29,740 nucleotides of DNA from Burkholderiales bacterium (GCA_947448105.1 CANFNE010000005.1:1-29740); one strand, 5' to 3'; numbered from the stretch's first letter, positions 1 through 8,027 are shown. A program made the numbers and translations. The notes: generated from the letters alone by a model not told the origin.

Positions 1-1
1 C

Positions 2-736
2 CTGCCCGAAGTGAACTTTTCTGAAGAAGGGCCGGTGCGCCACCTGCATTTGGGCAGCGAATGGATCCAGGGCTCCATGCTGCTGGACGCGCCCAATGTG
101 CTGGTGCATGAATACATCCAGCGCATGATGGCTTGGCTGCTGTTGATGGATCCGTCCACCGCGCCCCAGCGCCAGGCGCTGCAACTCGGCCTGGGCGCCG
201 GGTCGCTCACCAAGTTTTGCCACAAAGAAATCCGCATGCAAACCGCCGCCATTGAACTCAACCCCCAGGTGCTGCACGCCTGCCGGGGCTGGTTCAAGCT
301 GCCAGCAGACAACCCCCGCATGCAGGTGATATTGGCCGACGCCGCACGGGAAATCACCCAGGCGCGCTGGCTCAGCGCCGTAGACGCGCTGCAGGTAGAT
401 TTGTACGACGAAGAAGCTGCCGCACCGGTGCTCGACAGCCCCGACTTTTATGCCGACTGCCGCAATGTGCTGACCGACGAGGGCTGCATGACGGTCAACC
501 TCTTTGGCCGCAGCTCCAGTTTCGACCGCAGTGTCGAGCGCATCGCCGCCGCCTTTGGCCGCGACGCCATCTGGGCGTTCAAGTCCACACGCGAAGGCAA
601 TACCGTGGTGCTGGCCCAGCGCACACCCAGCCGACCCAGCCGCGCGGCCTTGACCGAGCGGGCGCAGTACATCGAAACCCACTGGGGCCTGCCCGCGTCC
701 AAGTGGATACGCGGCTTCAAACCGATCGCTCCATGA
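2..736 (+). CDS. Spermidine synthase-like aminopropyltransferase/methyltransferase (5' end outside window)
   Basis: This is the C-terminal part of a spermidine-synthase-family protein. The reading frame is open from base 2. The GTG at 11 lies inside a stretch (LPEVNFSEEG) that resembles the interior of the family's N-terminal domain, so the true start is probably upstream of the window. Seen: the family N-terminal pattern LHLGSEWIQGSM, a Rossmann SAM-type motif LQLGLGAGSLTKF followed by the acidic AAIELNPQV, and an acidic motif VDLYDEE where family members bind the aminopropyl donor or acceptor. Such proteins transfer an aminopropyl group from decarboxylated SAM, but many bacterial paralogues are unassigned methyltransferase-like proteins, and the substrate cannot be told here. 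Its stop codon overlaps the next gene's start (ATGA at 733-736), which implies translational coupling. Confidence 0.8.
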   Translation: MPEVNFSEEGPVRHLHLGSEWIQGSMLLDAPNVLVHEYIQRMMAWLLLMDPSTAPQRQALQLGLGAGSLTKFCHKEIRMQTAAIELNPQVLHACRGWFKLPADNPRMQVILADAAREITQARWLSAVDALQVDLYDEEAAAPVLDSPDFYADCRNVLTDEGCMTVNLFGRSSSFDRSVERIAAAFGRDAIWAFKSTREGNTVVLAQRTPSRPSRAALTERAQYIETHWGLPASKWIRGFKPIAP

Positions 737-2529
737 ACACACCAGCCGCCCCAGCCCTGCGCCCCGCCACGTTCCGGGGTCTCTTGGACTGGCAGCGGCT
801 GATTGCCTGGTTGCAGGCCGACGGCATGGTGTCTGCCGACGAGGCCGCACGCGCCAGCGCCCGCTGCGCCCAGGGCGAGAGCGCGCAGCATCCCTTGCTG
901 CGTCTGGCCAGCTTGGGCATGCGCCGCGCTGCAGACCAAAAAATTCTGGACGCCGACGCTCTGTTGGCCTGGCTTGCGCCGCGCGCTGGGCTGGGGTACT
1001 TGCGCATTGATCCGCTCAAGGTGGATGTGAGCAAGGTGGCCGAGGCCTTTACCGCCGCTTACGCCCAACGCCACAAAGTGCTGCCCGTGGCCGTCACCGC
1101 CAGCGAAATCGTGGTGGCCACCAGCGAGCCTTTTGCCACCGATTGGCTGGCGGAGGTGGAACGACAGTCGCGCCGCCGGGTGCGGCTGGTGCTGTCCAAC
1201 CCCCAAGATATTGCACGCTACACCGCCGAGTTTTATGCCCTGGCGCATTCGGTTCGTGCCGCCCTGAAGAACGGCAACCAGACCCGCGTGAGCTTTGAGC
1301 AGCTGGTGGAATTGGGCAAAACCAACAAGCAACTCGACGCCAACGACCAAAGCGTGGTGATGGTGGTGGACTGGTTGTGGCAGTACGCGTTTGACATGCG
1401 CGCCAGCGACATTCACCTCGAACCCCGGCGCGAGCAATGCGTGATCCGCTTTCGCATTGACGGTGTGCTGCACCCGGTGTACCAGTTGCCGCCAGCCGTG
1501 ATGCTGGCCATGACCTCGCGCATCAAAATACTGGCGCGCATGGACGTGATTGAGCGCCGCCGCCCGCAGGACGGCCGCATCAAGACCCGCGACGCCAAGG
1601 GCAACGAGATTGAAATGCGCCTGTCCACGCTGCCCACCGTGTTTGGCGAAAAAATGGTGATGCGCATTTTTGACCCCGAAAACACCGTCAAAGACCTCGA
1701 CGCGCTGGGATTTACGGCGCACGACGCTGCGCGCTGGGAGACCTTGCTCAAAAAGCCCCACGGCATTATTTTGGTGACCGGCCCCACCGGCTCGGGCAAA
1801 ACCACCACGCTCTATTCGACCCTCAAGCGCGTGGCCACCGAAGAGATTAATGTGAGCACCGTGGAAGACCCGATCGAGATGATCGAGCCGTCCTTCAACC
1901 AGACCCAGGTGCAGCCGCAGCTCGATTTCAGCTTTGCGCAGGGCGTGCGCGCCCTGATGCGCCAGGACCCGGACGTCATCATGGTGGGTGAAATCCGCGA
2001 CCTGGAAACGGCTGAGATGGCGGTGCAGGCCGCGCTCACCGGCCACCTGGTGTTTTCCACCCTGCACACCAACGACGCGCCGTCGGCCATGACGCGCCTG
2101 ATTGAGCTGGGTATTGCACCCTATTTGATCAATGCCACGCTGTTGGGCGTGCTGGCCCAGCGCTTGGTGCGCACCCTGTGCGCGAGTTGCAGCGTGCCCG
2201 ACCCCGATGCACCGCTCTCTGGTCTGGCTGCGGCAGTCAAACCCTGGGCCCTGAACGGTAACTACCGGCCTTTCAAGGCCGTGGGCTGCGTCGAGTGCCG
2301 CATGACCGGGTTTCGTGGCCGCATGGGCTTGTACGAATTGCTGGTGGTGTCCGAGCCGCTCAAGGCGCTGCTCAGGCCTGAGCCCGATATCGAAGCCTTG
2401 CGCCGCCAGGCAGTGGCCGACGGCATGCAGCCCTTGCGCCTGGCCGGCGCCCTGCGGGTGGCCGAGGGGCGCACCCTACTTGATGAAGTACTGGGCGCGA
2501 CGCCCGACATGCGGGATGCCAAAGCCTGA
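733..2529 (+). CDS. GspE/PulE/PilB-type secretion or pilus assembly ATPase
   Basis: A 598-residue AAA-type hexameric ATPase of the type II secretion/type IV pilus family, which powers pseudopilus or pilus subunit assembly from the cytoplasmic face of the inner membrane. Seen in order: an N-terminal GspE/MshE-like domain (about residues 30-170), Walker A GPTGSGKT at 350-357, Walker B region DVIMVGEIRD from 414, a His box STLHTND, and a tetracysteine zinc site (C483/C486 and C519/C522) as in GspE and PilB. I chose ATG 733 because it overlaps the upstream stop as ATGA; a GTG at 703 in the same frame would reach 30 bases into the upstream gene. No other secretion or pilus genes (gspF, gspG, pilC, pilD) are nearby, so it is an orphan ATPase in this window and its machine cannot be named. 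Paralogues in betaproteobacteria are common. Confidence 0.9.
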   Translation: MNTPAAPALRPATFRGLLDWQRLIAWLQADGMVSADEAARASARCAQGESAQHPLLRLASLGMRRAADQKILDADALLAWLAPRAGLGYLRIDPLKVDVSKVAEAFTAAYAQRHKVLPVAVTASEIVVATSEPFATDWLAEVERQSRRRVRLVLSNPQDIARYTAEFYALAHSVRAALKNGNQTRVSFEQLVELGKTNKQLDANDQSVVMVVDWLWQYAFDMRASDIHLEPRREQCVIRFRIDGVLHPVYQLPPAVMLAMTSRIKILARMDVIERRRPQDGRIKTRDAKGNEIEMRLSTLPTVFGEKMVMRIFDPENTVKDLDALGFTAHDAARWETLLKKPHGIILVTGPTGSGKTTTLYSTLKRVATEEINVSTVEDPIEMIEPSFNQTQVQPQLDFSFAQGVRALMRQDPDVIMVGEIRDLETAEMAVQAALTGHLVFSTLHTNDAPSAMTRLIELGIAPYLINATLLGVLAQRLVRTLCASCSVPDPDAPLSGLAAAVKPWALNGNYRPFKAVGCVECRMTGFRGRMGLYELLVVSEPLKALLRPEPDIEALRRQAVADGMQPLRLAGALRVAEGRTLLDEVLGATPDMRDAKA

Positions 2530-2578
2530 TTTTTTCAGGGCACAATCGCGGCACTTAGATAAAACGAGGAGACGATTT

Positions 2579-3067
2579 GTGAATATCAAAAGCCAAAAGG
2601 ACTTTTTCTCGGGACTGATGTTTATGACCGTTGGCGTAGCCTTTGCCTGGGGCGCCAGCGGTTACACCATCGGCAACGGTGCGCGCATGGGTCCGGGGTA
2701 TTTTCCGCTGGTCCTGGGCGTGTTGTTGGCGGTGCTCGGCGCCATCATTACCTTCAAGTCCATGGTGGTGGAAACCGTGGATGGCGACAAGATTGGCAGC
2801 TTTGCCTGGAAGCCCCTGATTTTCATCATTGCTGCGAATTTGGTGTTTGGCGCGTCCTTGGGCGGACTGCCTAGCATTGGCCTGCCGCCCATGGGTTTGA
2901 TCGTGGGTATTTTTGCGCTGACTTTTATCGCCAGCAACGCGGGCGAGGAGTTCAATTTCAAGGAAGTGACCATCCTGGCCCTCATTTTGGCGGTCATGAG
3001 CTACGCAGCATTCATCTTGCTGCTCAAGCTGCAATTCCCCGTCTGGCCCGCATTCATCAAAGTTTAA
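2579..3067 (+). CDS. tctB: Tripartite tricarboxylate transporter small membrane subunit TctB
   Basis: A 162-residue protein with about four hydrophobic segments: near residues 8-28, 40-62, 78-118 (a long hydrophobic stretch with GLPSIGLPPMG) and 130-150. Size, topology and position immediately before tctA identify it as TctB, the small membrane subunit of a tripartite tricarboxylate transporter for citrate-like carboxylates. I chose GTG 2579 because GAGGAG lies just upstream at good spacing and the translation becomes TctB-like exactly there; the open frame upstream, from 2315, is the shadow of the ATPase gene. It is 49 bases after the ATPase stop and 12 bases before tctA. The periplasmic binding subunit TctC is not in the window. 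Substrate unknown. Confidence 0.85.
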   Translation: MNIKSQKDFFSGLMFMTVGVAFAWGASGYTIGNGARMGPGYFPLVLGVLLAVLGAIITFKSMVVETVDGDKIGSFAWKPLIFIIAANLVFGASLGGLPSIGLPPMGLIVGIFALTFIASNAGEEFNFKEVTILALILAVMSYAAFILLLKLQFPVWPAFIKV

Positions 3068-3079
3068 GGAGCGCAATCC

Positions 3080-4591
3080 ATGGATTTGTTTAACAACCTG
3101 GCGCTGGGGTTTGGCGTTGCATTCACGATGCAAAACCTGATGTATGCGTTTGTCGGTTGCCTCTTGGGCACCTTGATCGGGGTCTTGCCTGGCATTGGCC
3201 CTTTGGCCACCATCGCCATGCTTTTGCCCGCGACCTACGCCTTGCCCCCGGTGGCCGCGCTGATCATGTTGGCCGGTATTTACTACGGCGCGCAGTACGG
3301 CGGCTCTACCACCGCGATTTTGGTGAACCTGCCGGGCGAGTCTTCCTCGGTGGTGACGGTGATCGACGGCTACCAGATGGCGCGTCAAGGCCGGGCCGGC
3401 CCTGCGCTGGCCGCTGCTGGCATGGGCTCGTTCTTTGCGGGTTGCGTGGGCACGCTGATCTTGGCAGCCTTTGCGGCGCCCTTGACCGAGCTGGCCTTCA
3501 AGTTCGGCCCGGCGGAGTATTTCTCTCTCATGATTTTGGGCCTGATTGGCGCCGTGGTGCTGGCTTCGGGTTCTTTGATCAAGGCTGTCGCCATGATTGT
3601 GTTGGGCCTGCTGATGGGCATGGTGGGCACCGACGTGAACTCGGGTGTGGCGCGCTTTAGCTTCGACGTGGCCGAACTGACCGATGGTATTGGTTTTATC
3701 GTGATTGCCATGGGCGTGTTTGGCTACGGCGAGATCATCAGCAACCTGTCCAAGCACGAGAGCGAGCGCGAGGTGTTTACCGCATCGGTTTCGGGCCTGA
3801 TGCCGACCAAAGAAGACTTCAAAAACATGATTCCAGCCGTATTGCGCGGTACGGCGCTGGGCTCTGTGTTGGGTATCTTGCCCGGTGGCGGCGCGGTGAT
3901 GGCGGCGTTTGCGGCCTACACGCTCGAGAAGAAAACCAAGCTGCGTCCGGGTGAAGTGCCCTTTGGTAAGGGCAATATCCGTGGCGTGGCGGCGCCTGAA
4001 GCCGCCAACAACGCCGGTGCGCAAACCTCCTTCATTCCCTTGCTGACCCTGGGCATTCCGCCCAACGCGGTGATGGCGCTGATGGTGGGTGCGATGACCA
4101 TCCACAACATCCAGCCTGGCCCGCAGGTGATGACCAGCAACCCGGAGTTGTTCTGGGGTCTGATCGCCTCGATGTGGATTGGCAACCTGATGCTGGTGAT
4201 TTTGAATTTGCCCTTGATCGGCATCTGGATCAAGCTGCTGAGCGTTCCATACCGCTGGCTCTTTCCGTCTATCGTGCTGTTTTGCGCCATTGGTGTGTAT
4301 TCGACCAACAACACCACGTTTGACATCTGGATGGTGGGTATTTTTGGCTTCATCGGCTATATCTTCATCAAGCTCGGTGCCGAACCTGCGCCGCTCTTGC
4401 TCGGATTCATTCTGGGCCCGATGATGGAAGAGTACCTGCGCCGGGCGCTGCTGCTCTCGCGCGGCGACTGGAGCGTGTTTGTCACACGCCCCCTGTCGGC
4501 GAGTTTGCTTGCGGCTGCAGCAATTTTGCTGGCTGTGGTGCTGATGCCCTCGGTCAAAGCCAAGCGCGAAGAGGCTTTTGTCGAGGATTGA
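3080..4591 (+). CDS. tctA: Tripartite tricarboxylate transporter large membrane subunit TctA
   Basis: A 503-residue polytopic membrane protein of the TctA family, the large transport subunit of a secondary, binding-protein-dependent carboxylate transporter. Seen: the family signature GGSTTAILVNLPGESSSVV near residue 74 followed by DGYQMARQG, a repeat-like second signature GILPGGGAVMAAFAAYTLEKK near 265, APEAANNAGAQTSFIPLLTLGIPP near 305, and roughly a dozen hydrophobic helices. Length is typical (about 500 residues). A strong ribosome binding site (AAGGAG) precedes the ATG. It is almost certainly co-transcribed with tctB. The operon ends in a hairpin 13 bases after the stop. Without a linked tctC the substrate cannot be guessed; betaproteobacteria often keep many unlinked TctC proteins. 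Confidence 0.93.
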   Translation: MDLFNNLALGFGVAFTMQNLMYAFVGCLLGTLIGVLPGIGPLATIAMLLPATYALPPVAALIMLAGIYYGAQYGGSTTAILVNLPGESSSVVTVIDGYQMARQGRAGPALAAAGMGSFFAGCVGTLILAAFAAPLTELAFKFGPAEYFSLMILGLIGAVVLASGSLIKAVAMIVLGLLMGMVGTDVNSGVARFSFDVAELTDGIGFIVIAMGVFGYGEIISNLSKHESEREVFTASVSGLMPTKEDFKNMIPAVLRGTALGSVLGILPGGGAVMAAFAAYTLEKKTKLRPGEVPFGKGNIRGVAAPEAANNAGAQTSFIPLLTLGIPPNAVMALMVGAMTIHNIQPGPQVMTSNPELFWGLIASMWIGNLMLVILNLPLIGIWIKLLSVPYRWLFPSIVLFCAIGVYSTNNTTFDIWMVGIFGFIGYIFIKLGAEPAPLLLGFILGPMMEEYLRRALLLSRGDWSVFVTRPLSASLLAAAAILLAVVLMPSVKAKREEAFVED

Positions 4592-4604
4592 GCCTTGCGT
4601 TTTA

Positions 4605-4640
4605 CCTATTCCCGGCAAGCGGAGGCCGGGAATAGGGTTT
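4605..4640 (+). terminator. Hairpin terminator after tctA
   Basis: A perfect 12-bp stem, CCTATTCCCGGC (4605-4616) and GCCGGGAATAGG (4625-4636), closes an 8-base loop 13 bases after the tctA stop. Only three T follow (4638-4640), so it is a strong hairpin with a weak U tract. It is preceded by TTTT on the left, so it could also act on the other strand. Confidence 0.6.
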
Positions 4641-4696
4641 GACAATCGCTGTCATTGAATCAATCAACCCGCTGCATGGATCAAGCACCCTAGAAT
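4632..4696 (+). promoter_or_regulatory. Candidate OxyR-type site and -10 box upstream of ahpC
   Basis: Four tetramers occur at the OxyR spacing ATAG-N7-CTAT-N7-ATAG-N7-CTAT: ATAG (4632), CAAT (4643), ATTG (4654) and CAAC (4665). The matches are 4, 3, 3 and 2 of 4. A -10-like TAGAAT sits at 4691-4696 with no good -35 element 17 bases before it, as expected for an activator-dependent promoter. With a start near 4703 the four boxes span about -71 to -35, the region OxyR occupies at known promoters. The core ATTGA-A-TCAAT (4654-4664) is also a perfect short inverted repeat. Visual matching only; another LysR-type regulator is possible. Confidence 0.35.
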
Positions 4697-4741
4697 TTGG
4701 CTTGTTCAACCACCGAACTCCACTTTTTACAGGAAATCACC

Positions 4742-5305
4742 ATGTCTTTGATCAATACCGCAGTTCAAGCTTTCAAGAACGAAGCTTTCCACAACGGCAA
4801 GTTCGTCACCGTTAGCAACGAGTCCATCAAGGGCAAATGGAACGTGTTTATCTTTATGCCTGCGGCATTTACCTTCAATTGCCCGACCGAAGTCGAAGAC
4901 GCCGCCGACAACTACGCTGAATTCCAAAAAGCCGGCGCCGATGTCTACATCATCACTACCGACACCCACTTCGCCCACAAGGTGTGGCACGAAACGTCTC
5001 CCGCAGTTGGAAAAGCCCAATTCGCCCTGATCGGTGACCCTACCCACGCGCTGACACGTGCGTTCGACGTGCATATTGACGAAGAAGGCCTGGCACTGCG
5101 CGGCACCTTCATCATCAACCCCGAAGGTCACATCAAGACCATGGAAGTGCATTCCAACGAAATCGCCCGCGACGTGAAGGAAACCCTGCGCAAGCTCAAG
5201 GCTGCGCAATACACCGCCGCCCACCCTGGCCAGGTGTGCCCCGCCAAGTGGAACGAAGGCGCCAAGACCATCACCCCGTCGCTGGACCTGGTCGGCAAGA
5301 TCTAA
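4742..5305 (+). CDS. ahpC: Alkyl hydroperoxide reductase subunit C (peroxiredoxin)
   Basis: A 187-residue typical 2-Cys peroxiredoxin, the same length as E. coli AhpC. It reduces hydrogen peroxide, organic hydroperoxides and peroxynitrite in the cytosol and is re-reduced by AhpF. Seen: the peroxidatic cysteine C47 in the motif FNCPTE and the resolving cysteine C166 in PGQVCPAKW, at the E. coli positions. I chose ATG 4742 (MSLINTAV, preceded by AGGAA); an in-frame extension to 4697 is not conserved in style and lies in the promoter. The gene is followed by a strong intrinsic terminator and then ahpF. A possible OxyR site lies upstream. Confidence 0.97.
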   Translation: MSLINTAVQAFKNEAFHNGKFVTVSNESIKGKWNVFIFMPAAFTFNCPTEVEDAADNYAEFQKAGADVYIITTDTHFAHKVWHETSPAVGKAQFALIGDPTHALTRAFDVHIDEEGLALRGTFIINPEGHIKTMEVHSNEIARDVKETLRKLKAAQYTAAHPGQVCPAKWNEGAKTITPSLDLVGKI

Positions 5306-5325
5306 GCCACAGGCTGACAAAAGCA

Positions 5326-5394
5326 GGGCGCGCTGGCGCGCCCGCTGGCCGGACAGCGTCCTGCTGCGTGCGCAGCGGGCCGTCCGGTTTTTTT
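5326..5394 (+). terminator. Intrinsic terminator between ahpC and ahpF
   Basis: A first compact hairpin GGGCGCGC/GCGCGCCC (5326-5343) is followed by a second stem CCGGAC (5349-5354) pairing with GTCCGG (5382-5387), with an inner CTGC/GCAG stem (5361-5364 with 5372-5375), then seven T (5388-5394). The second is a classical Rho-independent terminator. It should end most ahpC transcripts and leave ahpF to readthrough or its own promoter. Confidence 0.8.
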
Positions 5395-5464
5395 ATGCCC
5401 AAAATGCGCGCTAATCGCAGTAAATGCGGCCCAGCCGCCGCCTAAAGTATCCAAAGGAACCACC

Positions 5465-7051
5465 ATGCTTGACGACACACTCCAATCCCAGCTCGCCGCT
5501 TACTTAGAACGCGTGACGCTCCCGATCGAGATCGTGGCCTCAGTGGGGAGCGACAGCAACTCTGCCGAAATGCGCGAGTTGCTCGATACGATTGGGCGTC
5601 TGCGCGCAGACAAGATCAGCGTGCGCTACGACGGACAAGACGCACGCAAACCCTCTTTTTCGCTCAAGCGCACGGGCTCTGACACCAGCCTGCGCTTTGC
5701 CGGGCTGCCCCTGGGCCATGAATTTACCTCGCTGGTGCTGGCGCTCTTGTGGACGGGCGGTCATCCGCCCAAGGTCGAGCAAGACGTGATCGATCAAATC
5801 AAGGCCCTGCGGCCTGCGCCGGGCAGTGACTTCCATTTTGAGGTCTACATGAGCCTGACCTGCCACAACTGCCCCGATGTGGTGCAAGCCCTGAGCCTGA
5901 TGGCCATTCTGAACCCCCACGTCAAGACCACGGTGATTGAGGGTGGCGCCTTTCAGGACGAGGTGAACGCCCGCGAAATCATGGCCGTTCCCAGCATTTA
6001 TCTCAACGGCGCGCTGTTTGGCAATGGCCGCATGCTGGTGGAAGAAATTGTGGCCAAGCTTGACGCGGGCGCGGCCGACAAGGACGCCGCCAAGTTGTCC
6101 GCCAAAGACCCGTTTGACGTATTGATCGTCGGCGGCGGCCCGGCCGGTGCTGCAGCTGCGGTGTACGCCGCGCGCAAAGGCATTCGCGTGGGTGTGGTGG
6201 CGGCGCGCTTTGGCGGGCAGGTGAACGACACGCTGGCGATTGAGAACTACATCTCGGTGCTGGAAACCGACGGCCCCAAGTTTGCGGCAGCGATGGAAGC
6301 ACAGACCCGCGCCTATGGCGTGGACATCATGAACCTGCAAGAGGCAGCCAAACTCGTGCCCGCCGCCCAGCCCGGCGGCCTGACCGAAGTGGTGCTGGCC
6401 AACGGCGGCAGCCTGAAGGCCAAGACGGTCATCTTGTCTACGGGCGCGCGCTGGCGCAATGTCAACGTGCCCGGCGAATCCGAGTACAAAAACAAAGGCG
6501 TGGCCTATTGCCCGCACTGCGATGGCCCTTTGTTCAAGGGCAAGCGCACCGCAGTGATTGGTGGCGGCAACTCGGGCGTGGAGGCTGCAATTGACTTGGC
6601 TGGCATCGTGGCGCATGTGACGCTGGTGGAATTTGCCGACCAGCTCAAGGCGGACGCGGTGCTGGTGAACAAGCTCAAGAGCCTGCCCAATGTAACGATC
6701 CACGCCAACGCCCAAACCACCGAAATCACGGGTGCGCAAGGCAAGGTCAACGGAATGCGTTTCAAGGACCGGGCCACCGGTGTCGAGCACCTGGCGGACC
6801 TGGAAGGTGTGTTTGTGCAAATTGGCCTGGTGCCCAACACCGAGTGGCTCAAGGGCACGGTAGAGCTGAGCAAGTTTGGCGAAATTGTGGTGGACGCCAA
6901 GGGCCACACCAATGTGCCTGGCGTGTTCGCTGCAGGCGACTGCACCACCGTGCCTTACAAGCAGATCGTGATCGCCGCAGGCGAGGGCGCCAAGGCGGCG
7001 CTGAGCGCCTTTGACCACCTGATCCGTGCGCCGCTGCCGGTGGTGGCTTAA
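5465..7051 (+). CDS. ahpF: Alkyl hydroperoxide reductase subunit F (NADH:peroxiredoxin oxidoreductase)
   Basis: A 528-residue flavoprotein that passes electrons from NADH through FAD and two disulfides to AhpC. Seen: an N-terminal double-thioredoxin domain with redox pair C133-H-N-C136, an FAD Rossmann motif VGGGPAGAAAA near residue 221, the thioredoxin-reductase-type redox pair C349-P-H-C352, an NADH motif IGGGNSGVEAA near 359, and a C-terminal FAD motif GVFAAGDCTTVPYKQ. Residue spacing matches E. coli AhpF (129/132 and 345/348). An AAAGGAA ribosome binding site precedes ATG 5465. It lies 159 bases after ahpC, beyond a terminator, so it may be expressed at a lower level than its partner. Confidence 0.97.
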   Translation: MLDDTLQSQLAAYLERVTLPIEIVASVGSDSNSAEMRELLDTIGRLRADKISVRYDGQDARKPSFSLKRTGSDTSLRFAGLPLGHEFTSLVLALLWTGGHPPKVEQDVIDQIKALRPAPGSDFHFEVYMSLTCHNCPDVVQALSLMAILNPHVKTTVIEGGAFQDEVNAREIMAVPSIYLNGALFGNGRMLVEEIVAKLDAGAADKDAAKLSAKDPFDVLIVGGGPAGAAAAVYAARKGIRVGVVAARFGGQVNDTLAIENYISVLETDGPKFAAAMEAQTRAYGVDIMNLQEAAKLVPAAQPGGLTEVVLANGGSLKAKTVILSTGARWRNVNVPGESEYKNKGVAYCPHCDGPLFKGKRTAVIGGGNSGVEAAIDLAGIVAHVTLVEFADQLKADAVLVNKLKSLPNVTIHANAQTTEITGAQGKVNGMRFKDRATGVEHLADLEGVFVQIGLVPNTEWLKGTVELSKFGEIVVDAKGHTNVPGVFAAGDCTTVPYKQIVIAAGEGAKAALSAFDHLIRAPLPVVA

Positions 7052-7063
7052 GGCCCTAGGCGC

Positions 7064-7918
7064 CTAGCAGAACAGCGCGTCAAACCCGCCTTCGGCCTCA
7101 AAGCGCTTGTTGCGCCAAAACAGGCGTGAAGGTCCGGGCATGGCGCGTGTGCGCACCGAGTGCTGCGCGTCGCCGGGGTAGCAAATGACCCGTTCCCCGT
7201 CTTGGTTAAAGGCCTCGGGCATGATGACCGGCGGGGGGCGGCTGGCGGCCTCGGCCAGTGCGCTGGCCACGGTAGCGTGGCGTGAGAGCTGCGCCAGGCT
7301 CATGATCTGTGGCGGCGCCAGCTCGATCTCGCGGTTCCAGTACTGCTGCAGTGCGGTGCGCGGCTCAAGCCATGCGCTTTCGGTAGCCTCCACGTTGTCG
7401 TGCGCGGCCAACTGGCCCTCGGGCATGGCGGCGATGAAAAACCGGGTATCAAAGCGTTTGTTGGTGACCGAGGGCATCAAAGGCGTAATCCATCGCGTCC
7501 AGGGCTGCACGGCGCTGGTGTGCAGGCGCAGCTGCTGAGCCGCAAGCCGCGCATGAAACGCGCTCGCAGCGGCGGCGGTGCTGGCGCCCGTAGCACTGGC
7601 AAACAGCACGCCAGACTCTTCAAACGTTTCGCGCAAAGCGGCCACAAACAGGCCGCAGGCGGTGGCTTGGTCGGTGCCAGATTCACCGAGCGCTGCGTGT
7701 AGCACGGCCGGGTCGCGGTCCAAGTGTGCGTGGTGGGCTGCGTCGCAGTCGGCTGCGTCGAGCTTGCCGCCGGGAAAGACATAGGCACCGCCGAGCACGT
7801 CCGACAGGCCGTGGCGTTTGACCAAAAACACTTCCAGCCCTTGGGCGCCGTCGCGCAGCATCACGACGGTGGCCGCGTCGCGCGGGGGCAAGGTGGGTAT
7901 TTCGGAGTTGAGTTCCAT
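7064..7918 (-). CDS. Nudix hydrolase (NUDT19-like)
   Basis: A 284-residue Nudix-fold hydrolase. Seen: an N-terminal strand VVMLRDG, the hallmark GGAYVFPGGKLD, and the catalytic helix RETFEESGV, which fits the REUXEEXGU half of the Nudix box. Some 40 residues are inserted between the first glycine part and the REx2-3EE helix, as in the NUDT19/RP2-like branch, whose eukaryotic members hydrolyse CoA and acyl-CoA to phosphopantetheine products. The exact substrate here is unknown. Start is uncertain: ATG 7918 is taken; a GTG at 7927 would add MTR; neither has a clear ribosome binding site. Its stop lies in a perfect palindrome CTAGGCGCCTAG (7056-7067) 12 bases after the ahpF stop. It diverges from the SDR gene on the right. 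Confidence 0.85.
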   Translation of the reverse strand: MELNSEIPTLPPRDAATVVMLRDGAQGLEVFLVKRHGLSDVLGGAYVFPGGKLDAADCDAAHHAHLDRDPAVLHAALGESGTDQATACGLFVAALRETFEESGVLFASATGASTAAAASAFHARLAAQQLRLHTSAVQPWTRWITPLMPSVTNKRFDTRFFIAAMPEGQLAAHDNVEATESAWLEPRTALQQYWNREIELAPPQIMSLAQLSRHATVASALAEAASRPPPVIMPEAFNQDGERVICYPGDAQHSVRTRAMPGPSRLFWRNKRFEAEGGFDALFC

Positions 7919-8027
7919 GCGTGTCACATTCGTTGCGTGGGTAAATAAGGCGGCGGCTGGCGTGCAGTAGAGTCAGCCCTTCGTTTCGCGGCCGCGGCTG
8001 CCCTTTGCAACCTGATTGGAGAATTTT

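Noticed and set aside
448..2067. A 539-codon open frame on the minus strand opposite the GspE-type gene
   Set aside because: Shadow of the ATPase gene; no start signal and no family pattern.
2525..2539. Small hairpin CCTGA-TTTTT-TCAGG at the end of the GspE-type gene
   Set aside because: Only 5 bp, with the T run in the loop rather than after the stem, so it is not a convincing terminator.
2555..4645. A 696-codon open frame on the minus strand opposite tctBA
   Set aside because: Low-complexity His/Gln/Arg translation with no recognisable domain; the opposite strand encodes well-formed membrane proteins with ribosome binding sites.
5236..5445. Open frame between ahpC and ahpF on the plus strand
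   Set aside because: It begins inside ahpC and reads through the intrinsic terminator; no ribosome binding site and biased Arg/Pro composition.
7056..7067. Perfect 12-bp palindrome CTAGGCGCCTAG
   Set aside because: It spans the Nudix stop codon between two convergent genes; too short for a terminator or attachment site, and single-copy as far as I can see.
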